Source: Myxococcales bacterium
GTDB taxonomy: Bacteria > Myxococcota > Myxococcia > Myxococcales > Myxococcaceae
Assembly (NCBI GenBank): GCA_016191815.1
Contig: JACPVI010000084.1
Coordinates: 1 to 56,933, forward strand
Direction of reading: 5' to 3'
DNA length: 56,933 bases
The stretch's first letter is position 1. Every line of letters begins with the position of its first letter. A program made the position numbers and the translations under genes. This document shows, piece after piece, positions 30,511 through 39,705 of the stretch. The notes under the pieces were generated by a model. That model was not told the origin of the DNA and made no database searches. It saw nothing but the letters and a program-made list of their open reading frames with translations.

Positions 30511-32100
30511 ATGCGGCGCCGTGCTCCGAGCTGGACACTGTTCGCCCTTTTGCTTCCGGCGCTCTCCTGCACCGACGCCGGCCTCTATGCCGTGGGCGGG
30601 CGCGGGCAGGCCGGCCCCGACCGGGCCGAGTTCGTGGGCAAGGCCTGCGTCCCGATGGCGGCGGGCGACTCCTTCCCGGTGAAGGTGCTCTACGCGGTGG
30701 AGGGAGGCCAGGGCGTCGACCAGCTCGTCAAGGGGCAAATCGCCGACGCGCTCCAGTCGCTCAGCTCGCGCTTCTCCGTCCCCTACATCACCTTCGCGCT
30801 GGTCGCCTACCACACCGTGGCCACCGGGATTCAGGGGAGCTTCGTCGACGCGGCGAAGATCCAGCTCGCCATCGGCACCTACACCAACTACCAGGAAGCC
30901 GGTCCCATCTCGCTCCGGGCGCCGCTCAAGCTCGCCAAGAGCATGCTCTCCGGCGACATGCAGACCGGCTGCCGAGGAACCGTGGCGAGGACGCGCTACC
31001 TGGTGGTGCTCATCTACTCCACCGCGGACACCTCCTGTGCCAACCCCGCCTTCAACGCCGGCCTCGACAGCCGGTGCACCAAGTACCTGCCCGACCAGGC
31101 CGCGTGCAGCGCCTGCGAGCTGACCGCGGTGACTGCCCAGCTCAAGAACCTGGCCGAGCAGTACCTCGCCGGCGAGGTGACCATCCAGCCCATCTATGTC
31201 CGCACTACCCCGGACCCGGTGGCGCGGGCGCAGGGCGCGGCGATCGCCCGCTCCGGAGGCACCGAGCTGGTGGAGACCGACCCGGCCTCGCTCAAGAACA
31301 CCATCAACGCCCTCAACTACGCCTCGCTGCAGCGCTCGCTCACCCTGAAAAGGCTCATCGCCTACAACCGGAGCGCCGTCTCCCGCGCCGGCGAGCAGAT
31401 GGTGGACAGCGACGGAGACGGCCTCCCCGACGACGACGAGGCCGCCCTGGGGCTGGACCCGGTGGCGATGGATTCCGATCTCGACGGCTTGATGGACGGC
31501 ATCGAGGTTCGCATGGGTATGCCGCCCAACGCGGTGGACGTGATCAACGGTTGCAACCCGTTCCTCGACACCGACGGCGACCGGCTCAACGATTGTGAGG
31601 AGCGCGTGCTCGGCACCGACGCCTGCATCAGCGACTCCGACGGAGACGGCATCCCCGAGCTGGTGGAGCTGCTCTCCCGCACCAATCCGCTCATCGCGGA
31701 GGACCTGGACGACGCCGACCGCGACGGCCTCTCCAACGTGGCGGAGATCGAAGCCCACACCGACCCATCCTCCGCGGACCTCGCCTACCGCTCCGACCGA
31801 GGTTACGGCTACGTCATCGCCGACGCGGACCCCACCGAGGACGGCCGCCCCTGCTATGACATCGAGATCTACAACGTCAGCCTGGTCCCCACCCTCGAGC
31901 GCCCCAACCCGCCCTTCCCCAACATCCCGAGGGGCACCAACGACATCTATATCTACTTGCAGGTCGGCCGGGAGAACGACCCCCGCGGAACCGGGATCGG
32001 CTCCTTGCTCATCGAGCAGATCCAGTTCATCCCGCCCAACAAGCGCAAGCCCAAGGGCATCATCCAGATGGCGCCAGACCAGTTCGTGCTCGGCTCATGA
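30511..32100 (+). CDS. VWA-fold lipoprotein with degenerate MIDAS and calcium repeats (paralogue 1)
   Basis: 529 aa. Signal peptide with lipobox ALSC at residues 17-20, then TDAGLY. FPVKVLYAVEGGQGVDQLVK aligns with the first VWA strand of paralogues 2 and 3, but the MIDAS residues are replaced (E-G-G-Q-G instead of D-x-S-x-S). The strand ARTRYLVVLIYSTADTSC lacks the usual S-D-G. The domain therefore probably folds but does not bind metal. Residues about 300-430 hold D-x-D-x-D-G thrombospondin-3-like loops (DSDGDGLPDD, DSDLDGLMDG, DTDGDRLNDC, DSDGDGIPEL, DADRDGLSNV). The end carries the module YGYVIADADPTEDGRPCYDI shared with paralogues 2 and 3. The ATG at 30484 is an alternative start. Confidence 0.85.
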   Translation: MRRRAPSWTLFALLLPALSCTDAGLYAVGGRGQAGPDRAEFVGKACVPMAAGDSFPVKVLYAVEGGQGVDQLVKGQIADALQSLSSRFSVPYITFALVAYHTVATGIQGSFVDAAKIQLAIGTYTNYQEAGPISLRAPLKLAKSMLSGDMQTGCRGTVARTRYLVVLIYSTADTSCANPAFNAGLDSRCTKYLPDQAACSACELTAVTAQLKNLAEQYLAGEVTIQPIYVRTTPDPVARAQGAAIARSGGTELVETDPASLKNTINALNYASLQRSLTLKRLIAYNRSAVSRAGEQMVDSDGDGLPDDDEAALGLDPVAMDSDLDGLMDGIEVRMGMPPNAVDVINGCNPFLDTDGDRLNDCEERVLGTDACISDSDGDGIPELVELLSRTNPLIAEDLDDADRDGLSNVAEIEAHTDPSSADLAYRSDRGYGYVIADADPTEDGRPCYDIEIYNVSLVPTLERPNPPFPNIPRGTNDIYIYLQVGRENDPRGTGIGSLLIEQIQFIPPNKRKPKGIIQMAPDQFVLGS

Positions 32101-32284
32101 TCCGCGCGAGGCTGGGGAGAGCGCCCCACAGTTCCCTTGTAGAGTCCCCCCCTCACTTTGGCCCCGTTCCAGGCCCACCAGTCTCACAACCATCGGAAAC
32201 AACTGGCAATAGTCGTTGTCCGGAGCTCGGATCAGGATTTGCTTTTTCGCGGCCCGGGACCGCCGTGGAGTGAAAGGAAAAGCT
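32101..32284 (+). promoter_or_regulatory. Intergenic region ahead of the TSP3 protein gene
   Basis: 184 bp between two genes of the surface locus. Possible -10-like hexamers are TAGAGT (32139-32144) and the A/T-rich TTTGCTTTTT (32237-32246). A GAAAGGAAAAGCT ribosome-binding region directly precedes the ATG. No firm promoter can be assigned. Confidence 0.3.
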
Positions 32285-33583
32285 ATGAAGAACATCTGGA
32301 AGAGCGGATTGATGGCCGGCCTGACCGCGGTGCTGTGGGCAGTACCGGCGGTGGCCCAGGACAACCCGGAGTGCCTCGGCACCTCTTGCGGCAAGCCGAA
32401 GGAGGAAGGCGGCGGCTGCGGCTGTGGCTGCGGCTGTTCGGTGTGGGTGGCGTACACCGACGACGGCAAGACCTTGGCCTACACCGACGACGCCGATGGC
32501 GACGGCAAGGCGGACGACCAGGACAACTGCCCCTTCGCCTCCAACCGAGACCAGACCGACGGCGACGGCGACCTGGTGGGCGACGCCTGCGACAACTGCA
32601 AGGGGGCCTCGAACTTCGCCCAGCTCGACGCGGACGGAGACGGCTCGGGAGACCTCTGCGATGGAGACATCGACGGGGACACCCTGCTCAACGCCTCGGA
32701 CAACTGCATCGTCATCCCCAACGTCACCCAGCTGGACCTCGACGGGGACAAGCAGGGCGACGTGTGCGATCCGGACGACGACAACGACGGCTTCCCCGAT
32801 GGCCAGGACACCTGCCCCAGGGTGGCGAACCCCATCCAGTCGCAGATGCCGGCTGACCCGACCCTCTGCAACATCGACGCGGACAAGGACAACATCGGCG
32901 ACGGCTTCGACAACTGCCCCGGGGTGGCCAACCCCACTCAGGTGGACACCGACATGGACGGGATGGGCGACGTCTGCGACGTGGACATCGACAACGACAG
33001 CGTCCTCAACCTCGCCGACAACTGCCCGGGCATCGGCAACCGGATGCAGCTCGATGACGACGGCGACCTGGTGGGCGATGCCTGCGACTCCTTCTACTGC
33101 GTGGTGATTGACCCGGCCACCCCGAACGACTGCCTGGATCCGAAGGGCCCCTTCCGGGTTCACGGCGGCGGCGCGCTCACCTTGAAGCGCGGCGAGACGG
33201 TGCGGCTGCCCCTGTTCGCCAACCGCAACGGCGCGGCCATCGAGTACACCTGGACCGTCAGCGAGAGGCCGAAGGGCTCCAACGCCGCGGTGCAGAACCC
33301 CAAGGGCGCGGTGACCATGAGCCGGCACTGGGAATACGCCTACGTGGACGGCTCGGTGCCGACCTTCACCGCCGACGTGGATGGCGAGTACGTCCTCCAA
33401 GTCAAGGGCGCCCTGGCCTTCCCCGACCGGGCTTACCCCGAGGCGAAGGAGTCGATCTCGCAGCTCAAGCTGCAGGTGGGCGACCCGGCGGCGAGCTGCG
33501 GAAGCACCGCAATCCCGGTCGGGGCCCCGCTCGGCGCGCTGATGCTCGCCCTGCTCGGCATCCTCCGCAGGCGTGGGCCGTAA
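32285..33583 (+). CDS. Thrombospondin type 3 repeat surface protein with MYXO-CTERM-like tail
   Basis: 432 aa. Signal peptide NIWKSGLMAGLTAVLWAVPA. A tight cysteine cluster, GGGCGCGCGCSVWV, is followed by about six calcium-binding TSP3-type repeats (residues about 75-270; for example DADGDGKADDQDNCPFASN, DTDMDGMGDVCD). A PKD/REJ-like beta domain (YTWTVSERPKGSNAAVQNP to ADVDGEYVLQVKGALAF) follows. The C-terminus SCGSTAIPVGAPLGALMLAL-LGILRRRGP has Cys, an apolar helix and Arg residues, the layout of the MYXO-CTERM sorting signal. It is likely exported, calcium-stabilised and processed at the cell surface. AAAGGAAAAGCT precedes the ATG. Confidence 0.9.
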   Translation: MKNIWKSGLMAGLTAVLWAVPAVAQDNPECLGTSCGKPKEEGGGCGCGCGCSVWVAYTDDGKTLAYTDDADGDGKADDQDNCPFASNRDQTDGDGDLVGDACDNCKGASNFAQLDADGDGSGDLCDGDIDGDTLLNASDNCIVIPNVTQLDLDGDKQGDVCDPDDDNDGFPDGQDTCPRVANPIQSQMPADPTLCNIDADKDNIGDGFDNCPGVANPTQVDTDMDGMGDVCDVDIDNDSVLNLADNCPGIGNRMQLDDDGDLVGDACDSFYCVVIDPATPNDCLDPKGPFRVHGGGALTLKRGETVRLPLFANRNGAAIEYTWTVSERPKGSNAAVQNPKGAVTMSRHWEYAYVDGSVPTFTADVDGEYVLQVKGALAFPDRAYPEAKESISQLKLQVGDPAASCGSTAIPVGAPLGALMLALLGILRRRGP

Positions 33584-33631
33584 GGTCTTCGCCCAAACCC
33601 TCACACGAGGGACAATGAGTTGAAGCTTCAA

Positions 33632-33664
33632 AGCGCGGCCCGACCGATGAGGAAGGGCCGCGCT
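33632..33664 (+). terminator. Strong hairpin between surface-locus genes
   Basis: AGCGCGGCCC (33632-33641) pairs perfectly with GGGCCGCGCT (33655-33664) around a 13-nt loop. It lies 49 bases after the TSP3 gene stop and 22 bases before the next start codon. There is no U-tract. It may be a terminator, an attenuator or an mRNA processing/stability element within the locus; the position does not decide between them. Confidence 0.5.
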
Positions 33665-33685
33665 GCGTTGGAAACGGAGGCGAAC

Positions 33686-35635
33686 GTGAGTCCTCGGCGA
33701 GCTTTGGCACTGGCGGTGATGTCGGTGGCGGCGCTTTTGGGCGGGTGCACCGACGCCTTCATCGAGCCCCTGGCCAGCCAGCCCACCCAGCTGGACGACC
33801 GGCTCACGCTCACCGGGAGGGTCTGCACCGCGCCCCCCAGCGCCACCGGCTTTCCGGTGAAGGTGGTGTTCATCATCGACGAGTCGGGCTCGATGTGCGT
33901 TTCGGATCCGCCCGGCTCCCAGCAGGGGAGCGGCTTCTGCGAGCAGGCGGCGGTGCGGGCCATCGTCCCCGCCGGAATCACCGAGCCCGCCCGGGTCCGG
34001 GCGCTGAGGAAGCTGCTCCAGCAGTTCGCGCCCCAGCCGAACGTGGAGGTGGCCATCGTCCCGTTCGAGACGAACGTGAAGAACGTCTGGCCGCCCACCA
34101 CCACCGGCCGCCGCTTCGCCCGCCCCGACTCCTCGCTCGCCACCTACATCAGCGGGCTCCAGTCCCAGCTCGGCAAGGGCACCGACTACCAGGGCGCGCT
34201 CTCCTACGCCTACTCCCTCATTGCCACCGACATCGGTGACGTCGCCAACCGCGACCCGGTGCTCCTGCCGAGGACGCGGTACGTGGTGGTGTTCCTCTCG
34301 GACGGGACGCCCTACCCGCGCTGCGCGGCCAACGACAACCTGAGCCAGTACGCCGACCCGGACAACCCCTGGCTCACCTGGGCCGACTCCTCGGGCACCG
34401 GCGACTACTGCAACACCATCGACCCGCAGGACCCCGACGCCATCACCGGCTTCATCAAGGGCACCGACCGGAACCAGAACTACCAGCTGTTCAGCTACGT
34501 GGATCAGCTGATGGAGCTCAAGCAGCAGTACAACGTGGGCGACGTCCGGATGCACACCGTGCTGCTCTTCAACGAGGCGGCGGTGGCCGCCTGCGGCACC
34601 ATCTGCACCGACCTCTACGGCAGCTACCCCAACGTCTCGCCCGGCAACTACCCGGCGGCGGCGAAGAAGATCGCCCGCTGGACGCTCCAGCAGTTCGCCT
34701 TGCGCGGCAACGGCGTCTACCAGGAGTTCAACAACAGCGAGATCTACGCCATGGGTCTGGGGGCGCTGGACTACTCCTCGCTCGCCTCGCGCAACGTGAT
34801 GAAGGCGCTCATCGTGCACACCATGAGCTCGGTCCCCGGCCAGGAACAGCGGCTGGTGGACTCGGATGGCGACGGGCTGCCCGACGAATTGGACAACTCC
34901 TTCACCTACAAGACCAACAACTTCTTCCCCGACTCGGACGGCGACTGCTTCGACGACAACTTCGAGGTGTTGCGCGCCGACAAGGGCTTCAAGCCCTACG
35001 AGAAAGACGGGAGGGGCTGCGACCCCAACTCCCCGCTCACCTTGGGTTGCAGCTGCCGCGACACCGACGGTGATGGGCTCTCCCAGTTCGCCGAGGACTT
35101 CCTCAAGACCAGGCCGGGGCTGGCGGACAGCGACGGCGACGGAGTCACCGACGGGCTCGAGGCCCGCTACGGGCTGGACCCGCTGGCGGCCAACGCCGCC
35201 GGAGTGGACACCGACGGCGATGGGCTCCCCGACGAGACCGAGGTGCGCATCGGCTCCCACCCCACCCGCCGCGACCGGGACTTCAGCGAGCGCGAGGGCT
35301 ACCAGTTCGAGTCGCTGGCGGAAGAGCAGACCGACGGCTCGGTCTGCTACGACTTCAGGGTGGCGAACCTCAAGCTGGTGACGCCGCCCTCCCGGGCCGG
35401 GGTGAGGCAGGGCTACAACCTCTTCAAGGTCTTCTTCGCCGAGTCTCCGGAGAGCGGAGTGGCCACCGACTACGGCGTCTGGCGCGCTGGCTGCGCCTGG
35501 GCCCAGTACGATCCGCCCTCCATCCGGGAGCCGGTCGGCCCGGAGCTGGCGATGACCAACCAGAACTTCGCCCGCCCGGAGCTGGTCGCCTCCGACACCG
35601 CCTACCAGACCCGCTGCGTGGGGAAGGCGCCGTGA
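33686..35635 (+). CDS. VWA-domain lipoprotein with calcium repeats (paralogue 2)
   Basis: 649 aa. The GTG at 33686 was chosen because GGAGG lies six bases upstream and a clean lipoprotein signal follows (lipobox LLGGC at residues 17-21, then TDAFIEP). The VWA domain (about 55-340) has an intact MIDAS, VVFIIDESGSMCV (Asp 65), with VVVFLSDGTPYPRC later. Residues about 388-530 carry D-x-D-x-D-G loops (DSDGDGLPDELD, DSDGDCFDDN, DTDGDGLSQF, DSDGDGVTDG, DTDGDGLPDE). The C-terminal module begins GYQFESLAEEQTDGSVCYDF. Many cysteines suggest disulfides. Its stop overlaps the start of paralogue 3 (GTGA). Confidence 0.92.
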   Translation: MSPRRALALAVMSVAALLGGCTDAFIEPLASQPTQLDDRLTLTGRVCTAPPSATGFPVKVVFIIDESGSMCVSDPPGSQQGSGFCEQAAVRAIVPAGITEPARVRALRKLLQQFAPQPNVEVAIVPFETNVKNVWPPTTTGRRFARPDSSLATYISGLQSQLGKGTDYQGALSYAYSLIATDIGDVANRDPVLLPRTRYVVVFLSDGTPYPRCAANDNLSQYADPDNPWLTWADSSGTGDYCNTIDPQDPDAITGFIKGTDRNQNYQLFSYVDQLMELKQQYNVGDVRMHTVLLFNEAAVAACGTICTDLYGSYPNVSPGNYPAAAKKIARWTLQQFALRGNGVYQEFNNSEIYAMGLGALDYSSLASRNVMKALIVHTMSSVPGQEQRLVDSDGDGLPDELDNSFTYKTNNFFPDSDGDCFDDNFEVLRADKGFKPYEKDGRGCDPNSPLTLGCSCRDTDGDGLSQFAEDFLKTRPGLADSDGDGVTDGLEARYGLDPLAANAAGVDTDGDGLPDETEVRIGSHPTRRDRDFSEREGYQFESLAEEQTDGSVCYDFRVANLKLVTPPSRAGVRQGYNLFKVFFAESPESGVATDYGVWRAGCAWAQYDPPSIREPVGPELAMTNQNFARPELVASDTAYQTRCVGKAP

Positions 35636-37434
35636 GCCGCCCCCTCTCCCCAACCCTCTTTCGGGGGCAGAGCGGGCTGGTCGCGAAGCTGGCGGTGGCG
35701 CTGGCGGCGGCGGCGGCTTGCACCGACACCTACCTCTACGACGAGCGTCGCGAGGAGGCGGTCCCCACCGATCGGGCGCTGTCCATCGAGGGGCGGTTCT
35801 GCACCATCGGCACCAACGAGGTGGTGCGGCCGATCAAGATCCTCATGGCGCTGGACGCCTCCCAGTCGATGAAGGTGAGCGACCCGGACGGCACCAGGGC
35901 CAAGGCGGTGGTGGAGCTATTGGACAACCTCCCCACCGATCCGGAGATCTACGTCTCGGTGATGCTCTTCGCCGGCAGCACCACCGCCTTCCTCACGAGG
36001 AGCGGGCGGCCGGAGTTCGAGCAGCTCATCTCGCTCACCCCGACCGACCGGCTGCAGATCGCCCAGAAGCTGCTCAACTTCACCGCGCCCCAGAACGACC
36101 CCAACCGCGACAGCACCGACTTCGTGAAGCCGCTCTCGGACATCTACGCGCTCATCAACCGGGACATCGCCAACGCCAAGCTGAACGCCACCAACCAGGG
36201 GGCGGAGACCGCCGCCCGCTACTCGGTGATCTTCCTCTCCGACGGCCACCCCACCAACAACCAGGACGACGAGCTGTTGTGCGGGGACGCGGTGGTGCGG
36301 ATCCGCCAGCTCAAGGACCTCTGCGAGGACGTGAGGGTGAACACGGTGCACGTCTTCAACCCCGTCCAGCCGGTGCCCTCCACCTGCGACCTTACGAACT
36401 ACCAGCCGCCGGCAGTCAGCTCCACCTGCAAGTTCCCGGCGCTTCCCCCCACCACCTGCCCGATGCTGCTCATCAACCAGGACACGCAAAGGCTGGAGAA
36501 GATGGCCGAGCTGGGCGGAGGCGACTTCCGCGACTTCCGGAACAACGAGCCGATCAACTTCCTCGACTTCCGCTTCGGCCAGGTGCGCCGCACCTACGTG
36601 GTGAAGGACCTGGTGGCGACCAACTTCTCCGCCCCTCCGGGCTCGCCGGCCACCTTGGCGGACAGCGACGGCGACCGGCTCACCGACGCCGAGGAGGCCG
36701 ACGCCGGCACCAGCCCGCTCCTCCGGGACACCGACGGCGACGGCTTCTCCGACGGGGTGGAGGTGCATTTTGCCAAGCTGGGCGCCTCCTTCAACCCCCG
36801 CCAGGTGCGGCTCCCCGACGGCGGAGGCCTGGACCCCGGCTGCCCGCCTGTCCTCCGCGGAGTGGACGCCGACTGCGACGGCCTCACCGACTGCGACGAG
36901 CAATTGGTGGGCACCAACGGGCTGCGCACGGACAGCGACGACGACGGGGTGCCCGACTCCATCGAGTGGCAGATGCGCACCCAGGCCGCGAGCGACGACC
37001 TCGACCAGGACCCCGACAACGACGGCCTCACCAGCCGCGCCGAGGTGAGGCTCCACCATGACCCGCTGGTGGTCGACTCGGCCAAGCTCTCCGTCACCGG
37101 CTACCGCTACCACCTGCGCGCGGACGGCCCGGTCGATTTTGAGGGCCGGCAGTGCTACGAGCTGAGGGTCGACAACATCTCCCTCGCCTCCACGCTGGCG
37201 GACACCCGCGACGGCGGCACCGGCCGGGGAGCGGGCTTCAACGACCTCTACCTCTCCGTGGCGATGATGCCGGGGGACGACCCGGTGGCCCGCACCCTGG
37301 TGCGCGGCTTCCGCACCCAGGCAGCGCGTTTCCCGGTGGGCGGGATAAAGTCCCCCGTCGACGGCGTCATCCGGGTCGAACCGGAGGACTTCGTCGACCG
37401 CTGCGAGTCGAGGAAGCCGGCCGGCTCGCCCTGA
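35632..37434 (+). CDS. VWA-domain lipoprotein with calcium repeats (paralogue 3)
   Basis: 600 aa, GTG start overlapping the previous stop. Signal KLAVALAAAAAC with the lipid Cys at 30, then TDTYLYDE, matching the C-T-D start of paralogues 1 and 2. The MIDAS is intact: IKILMALDASQSMKVSD (Asp 75) and SVIFLSDGHPTNN. The insert TCKFPALPPTTCPMLL is Cys-containing. Residues about 345-475 hold calcium loops (DSDGDRLTDAEE, DTDGDGFSDG, DADCDGLTDC, DSDDDGVPDS, DPDNDGLTSR). The C-terminal module begins GYRYHLRADGPVDFEGRQCY. It is likely an outer-membrane-anchored partner of paralogue 2. Confidence 0.92.
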   Translation: MSRPLSPTLFRGQSGLVAKLAVALAAAAACTDTYLYDERREEAVPTDRALSIEGRFCTIGTNEVVRPIKILMALDASQSMKVSDPDGTRAKAVVELLDNLPTDPEIYVSVMLFAGSTTAFLTRSGRPEFEQLISLTPTDRLQIAQKLLNFTAPQNDPNRDSTDFVKPLSDIYALINRDIANAKLNATNQGAETAARYSVIFLSDGHPTNNQDDELLCGDAVVRIRQLKDLCEDVRVNTVHVFNPVQPVPSTCDLTNYQPPAVSSTCKFPALPPTTCPMLLINQDTQRLEKMAELGGGDFRDFRNNEPINFLDFRFGQVRRTYVVKDLVATNFSAPPGSPATLADSDGDRLTDAEEADAGTSPLLRDTDGDGFSDGVEVHFAKLGASFNPRQVRLPDGGGLDPGCPPVLRGVDADCDGLTDCDEQLVGTNGLRTDSDDDGVPDSIEWQMRTQAASDDLDQDPDNDGLTSRAEVRLHHDPLVVDSAKLSVTGYRYHLRADGPVDFEGRQCYELRVDNISLASTLADTRDGGTGRGAGFNDLYLSVAMMPGDDPVARTLVRGFRTQAARFPVGGIKSPVDGVIRVEPEDFVDRCESRKPAGSP

Positions 37435-37451
37435 GCATGGGAAAAGGGGCC

Positions 37452-39686
37452 ATGGCAAACACTCTCCGCCGGGAAGCGGCGCGCCCGCTCCTCGCGCTCG
37501 TCTGCTTTGCCCTCTTCGGGTGTCCGCCTCCACCGCCGCCGGAGTGCATCGAGGGCGACGAGCCCACCTGCCCCGATGCGGGGCAGCCGCCTGCGGACCT
37601 GTGCAACAGCGTGGAGGAGGCCCTCTCCTTGCCCGAGTGCCAGCTCACCTTGGGGCAGGCCCACCAGGCGTACATCAGCTTCTCGGGCGACGAGGACTTC
37701 TACATGGCGCAGATGCCCGCGCTCACCGCGAGGAGCCTGCTCCACGTGAACGCCGGCTACGCAGTGCCGAACACCGCGGTGAACCTCTCGGTCAACCTGC
37801 TCCGGGAGGACGCCAAGACCTCACTGGGGAGGAAGGTGGACCGTCACGGCCAGGCCGCGCCCAAGCCCCTGGACATCATCGTGCCCTTCTCCGAGTCGAA
37901 CGCGAGGGTGGTGGTGCTGGTCGGCGACGAGGGGGCGGGGCTCACGCCCAACTTTGACGCCAAGAACCCCTACAACCTGAAGGTGGAGGTGCTCGACAAC
38001 CCCGACCAGAACGAGCCGAACGACACCGCCGCCACCGCCACCGCCATCCCACTCGTCCCGCAGGGCACGCAGCTCAACGGACAGCAGACCGGCACCATCG
38101 CCACCGAGAACGACGTGGACCGCTTCAAGTTCACCGCCCCGTCCGGGCGGAAAGTCATCTACCTCCATCTCACCGCGCCCGTGCTTTCGCCTCCGCCGCC
38201 CTTCCGCCTGGCGTACGTGCTGCTCGACCCGAGCGGGAAGCAGGTGTCCGAGGGCTCGGTGGCCAACGTCTTCCTCCCGGTGGACCTGGCCACTGCCCGC
38301 CTCTCCATCTCCGGGGAGTGGACGGTTTTGGTACAGGCCTACCGGAGCCCCCTCGACCAGACTCCCATCCCGGGGGACCTCCGCCTCAAGTACACCCTCG
38401 CCATCTCCATCTTCGACGAGCTGGACCAAAACGAACCGAACGACACCCTTGGCACCGCCAAGCTGGTGACGCTCGGGGCCGGCGCCAGCCAGACCTTCAC
38501 CGGAAGGCTCGGCTACGTTCCGGACCCGGACTGGTTCAAGGTCGACCTCCCGGCCACCGGCGCGCCCTCGGTGTTCGCCTACAAGGTGGCGCCCGCCTCC
38601 GCCTCGGGCCGCTTCGCCCCGCTGGCCCTGCTCCCGGACCGCCAGGTGCGGGTGGTGAAGCAAGTCACCCAGGGCGCCACCGCCCAGGACCGGCAGGTGG
38701 CCTGCAAGAACGACCAGAGCGTCTGCCCCCGAGGGTACGACCCCTCGGACACCCTCAAGGAGGCGCTGGTGGACGCCCTCTGCACCGCAACCGACCCGCC
38801 CCAGTGCCTGTGGTCCGAGCGGAACGAAACGCCCGGCTTCGACAACCTCCGCAACCTGGAGGGGACCTTGCCGGTGCCCGCCCAGGGCGCGGTGTACTTC
38901 CTCTCCGTGCAGGACGAGGGCACCGACTACGCCGACGACCGCGATTACACCCTGAGCCTGCGCCGGTTGGATGACGCTGACGAGGCGATGCGCGCGGGCC
39001 TGCCCGGCCAGACGCAGTCCGTCACCATCCAGCAGTCGGCGAGCTTCCCGGATCCGCCGGCCACCGGGGAAATCTCCGGAGCCATCTCCTACGGCCACGG
39101 CCGCGTCATCGAGAACGACATGAACCGCGCCCAGGGGGTCCGCGCCCCGGAGGACTACGACGCCGTCCCCTCCGACCTCGACCGGATTGAATTCGTCTTC
39201 CCCGCCGGCCTCGCCGCGCCCTACGACCGGACCTGGACCTTGCAGTGGGAGATCCAGCATGCGGGCGGCGGCGCTCCCTCGGATCTGGCGCTGGAGCTCC
39301 AGTTCTGCAGCGGCTCCGCCGACGGAGGCGGCTGCACTCCGTCAGGTCAGCCGCGGGTGATCGCCTACTCCGCCAGCACCACGCTGATGCCTTGGTACGG
39401 CTCATCGACCTCCGACCGAACCCAGCTCTGGGACAAGAAGGTGGGGGCCAGCTCGACCACCATCACCGCGCTCCCGGCGGGCTGCTTCTGCTTCGAACCG
39501 GCCTTCGTGCAGGGAGGCCGCTTCACCATGACGGTGGTGGGAGTGGACCGGACCAGCTACGCCGCCACCCAGTACAAGCTGCGCACCGCCTTCACCGACT
39601 ACCCGCAGAGCTACTCGGGCGACGGGGGGGCGAGGCTCTGTCCGGCTCCGGCGGACGGCGGAGCCGGCTGCCAGTTCACCCGCTGA
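37452..39686 (+). CDS. PPC-domain lipoprotein
   Basis: About 744 aa. Signal MANTLRREAARPLLALVCFA with lipobox LFGC, then a Pro-rich stretch. Two bacterial pre-peptidase C-terminal (PPC) domains are marked by DNPDQNEPNDTAATATAIPL (about 180) and ELDQNEPNDTLGTAKLVTLG (about 325), each followed by D-x-D-x-F/W-F/K strands (ENDVDRFKFTA, DPDWFKVDLPA). The C-terminal half is beta-rich with several Cys, and no family was recognised. It has no catalytic domain, unlike peptidases that carry PPC. The start at 37452 has GGGG just upstream; an ATG at 37437 is the alternative. It follows paralogue 3 by 17 nt and is probably in the same operon. Confidence 0.88.
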   Translation: MANTLRREAARPLLALVCFALFGCPPPPPPECIEGDEPTCPDAGQPPADLCNSVEEALSLPECQLTLGQAHQAYISFSGDEDFYMAQMPALTARSLLHVNAGYAVPNTAVNLSVNLLREDAKTSLGRKVDRHGQAAPKPLDIIVPFSESNARVVVLVGDEGAGLTPNFDAKNPYNLKVEVLDNPDQNEPNDTAATATAIPLVPQGTQLNGQQTGTIATENDVDRFKFTAPSGRKVIYLHLTAPVLSPPPPFRLAYVLLDPSGKQVSEGSVANVFLPVDLATARLSISGEWTVLVQAYRSPLDQTPIPGDLRLKYTLAISIFDELDQNEPNDTLGTAKLVTLGAGASQTFTGRLGYVPDPDWFKVDLPATGAPSVFAYKVAPASASGRFAPLALLPDRQVRVVKQVTQGATAQDRQVACKNDQSVCPRGYDPSDTLKEALVDALCTATDPPQCLWSERNETPGFDNLRNLEGTLPVPAQGAVYFLSVQDEGTDYADDRDYTLSLRRLDDADEAMRAGLPGQTQSVTIQQSASFPDPPATGEISGAISYGHGRVIENDMNRAQGVRAPEDYDAVPSDLDRIEFVFPAGLAAPYDRTWTLQWEIQHAGGGAPSDLALELQFCSGSADGGGCTPSGQPRVIAYSASTTLMPWYGSSTSDRTQLWDKKVGASSTTITALPAGCFCFEPAFVQGGRFTMTVVGVDRTSYAATQYKLRTAFTDYPQSYSGDGGARLCPAPADGGAGCQFTR

Positions 39687-39705
39687 CCGCTGCCGCCCGA
39701 GCACG

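Noticed and set aside
32153-35653. A 1166-codon open frame on the minus strand
   Set aside because: It is antisense to the TSP3 and VWA lipoproteins, whose domains, start sites and signals are clear. Its product is made of Val/Gly/His/Arg-rich sequence with no family; long antisense frames are expected at this GC content.
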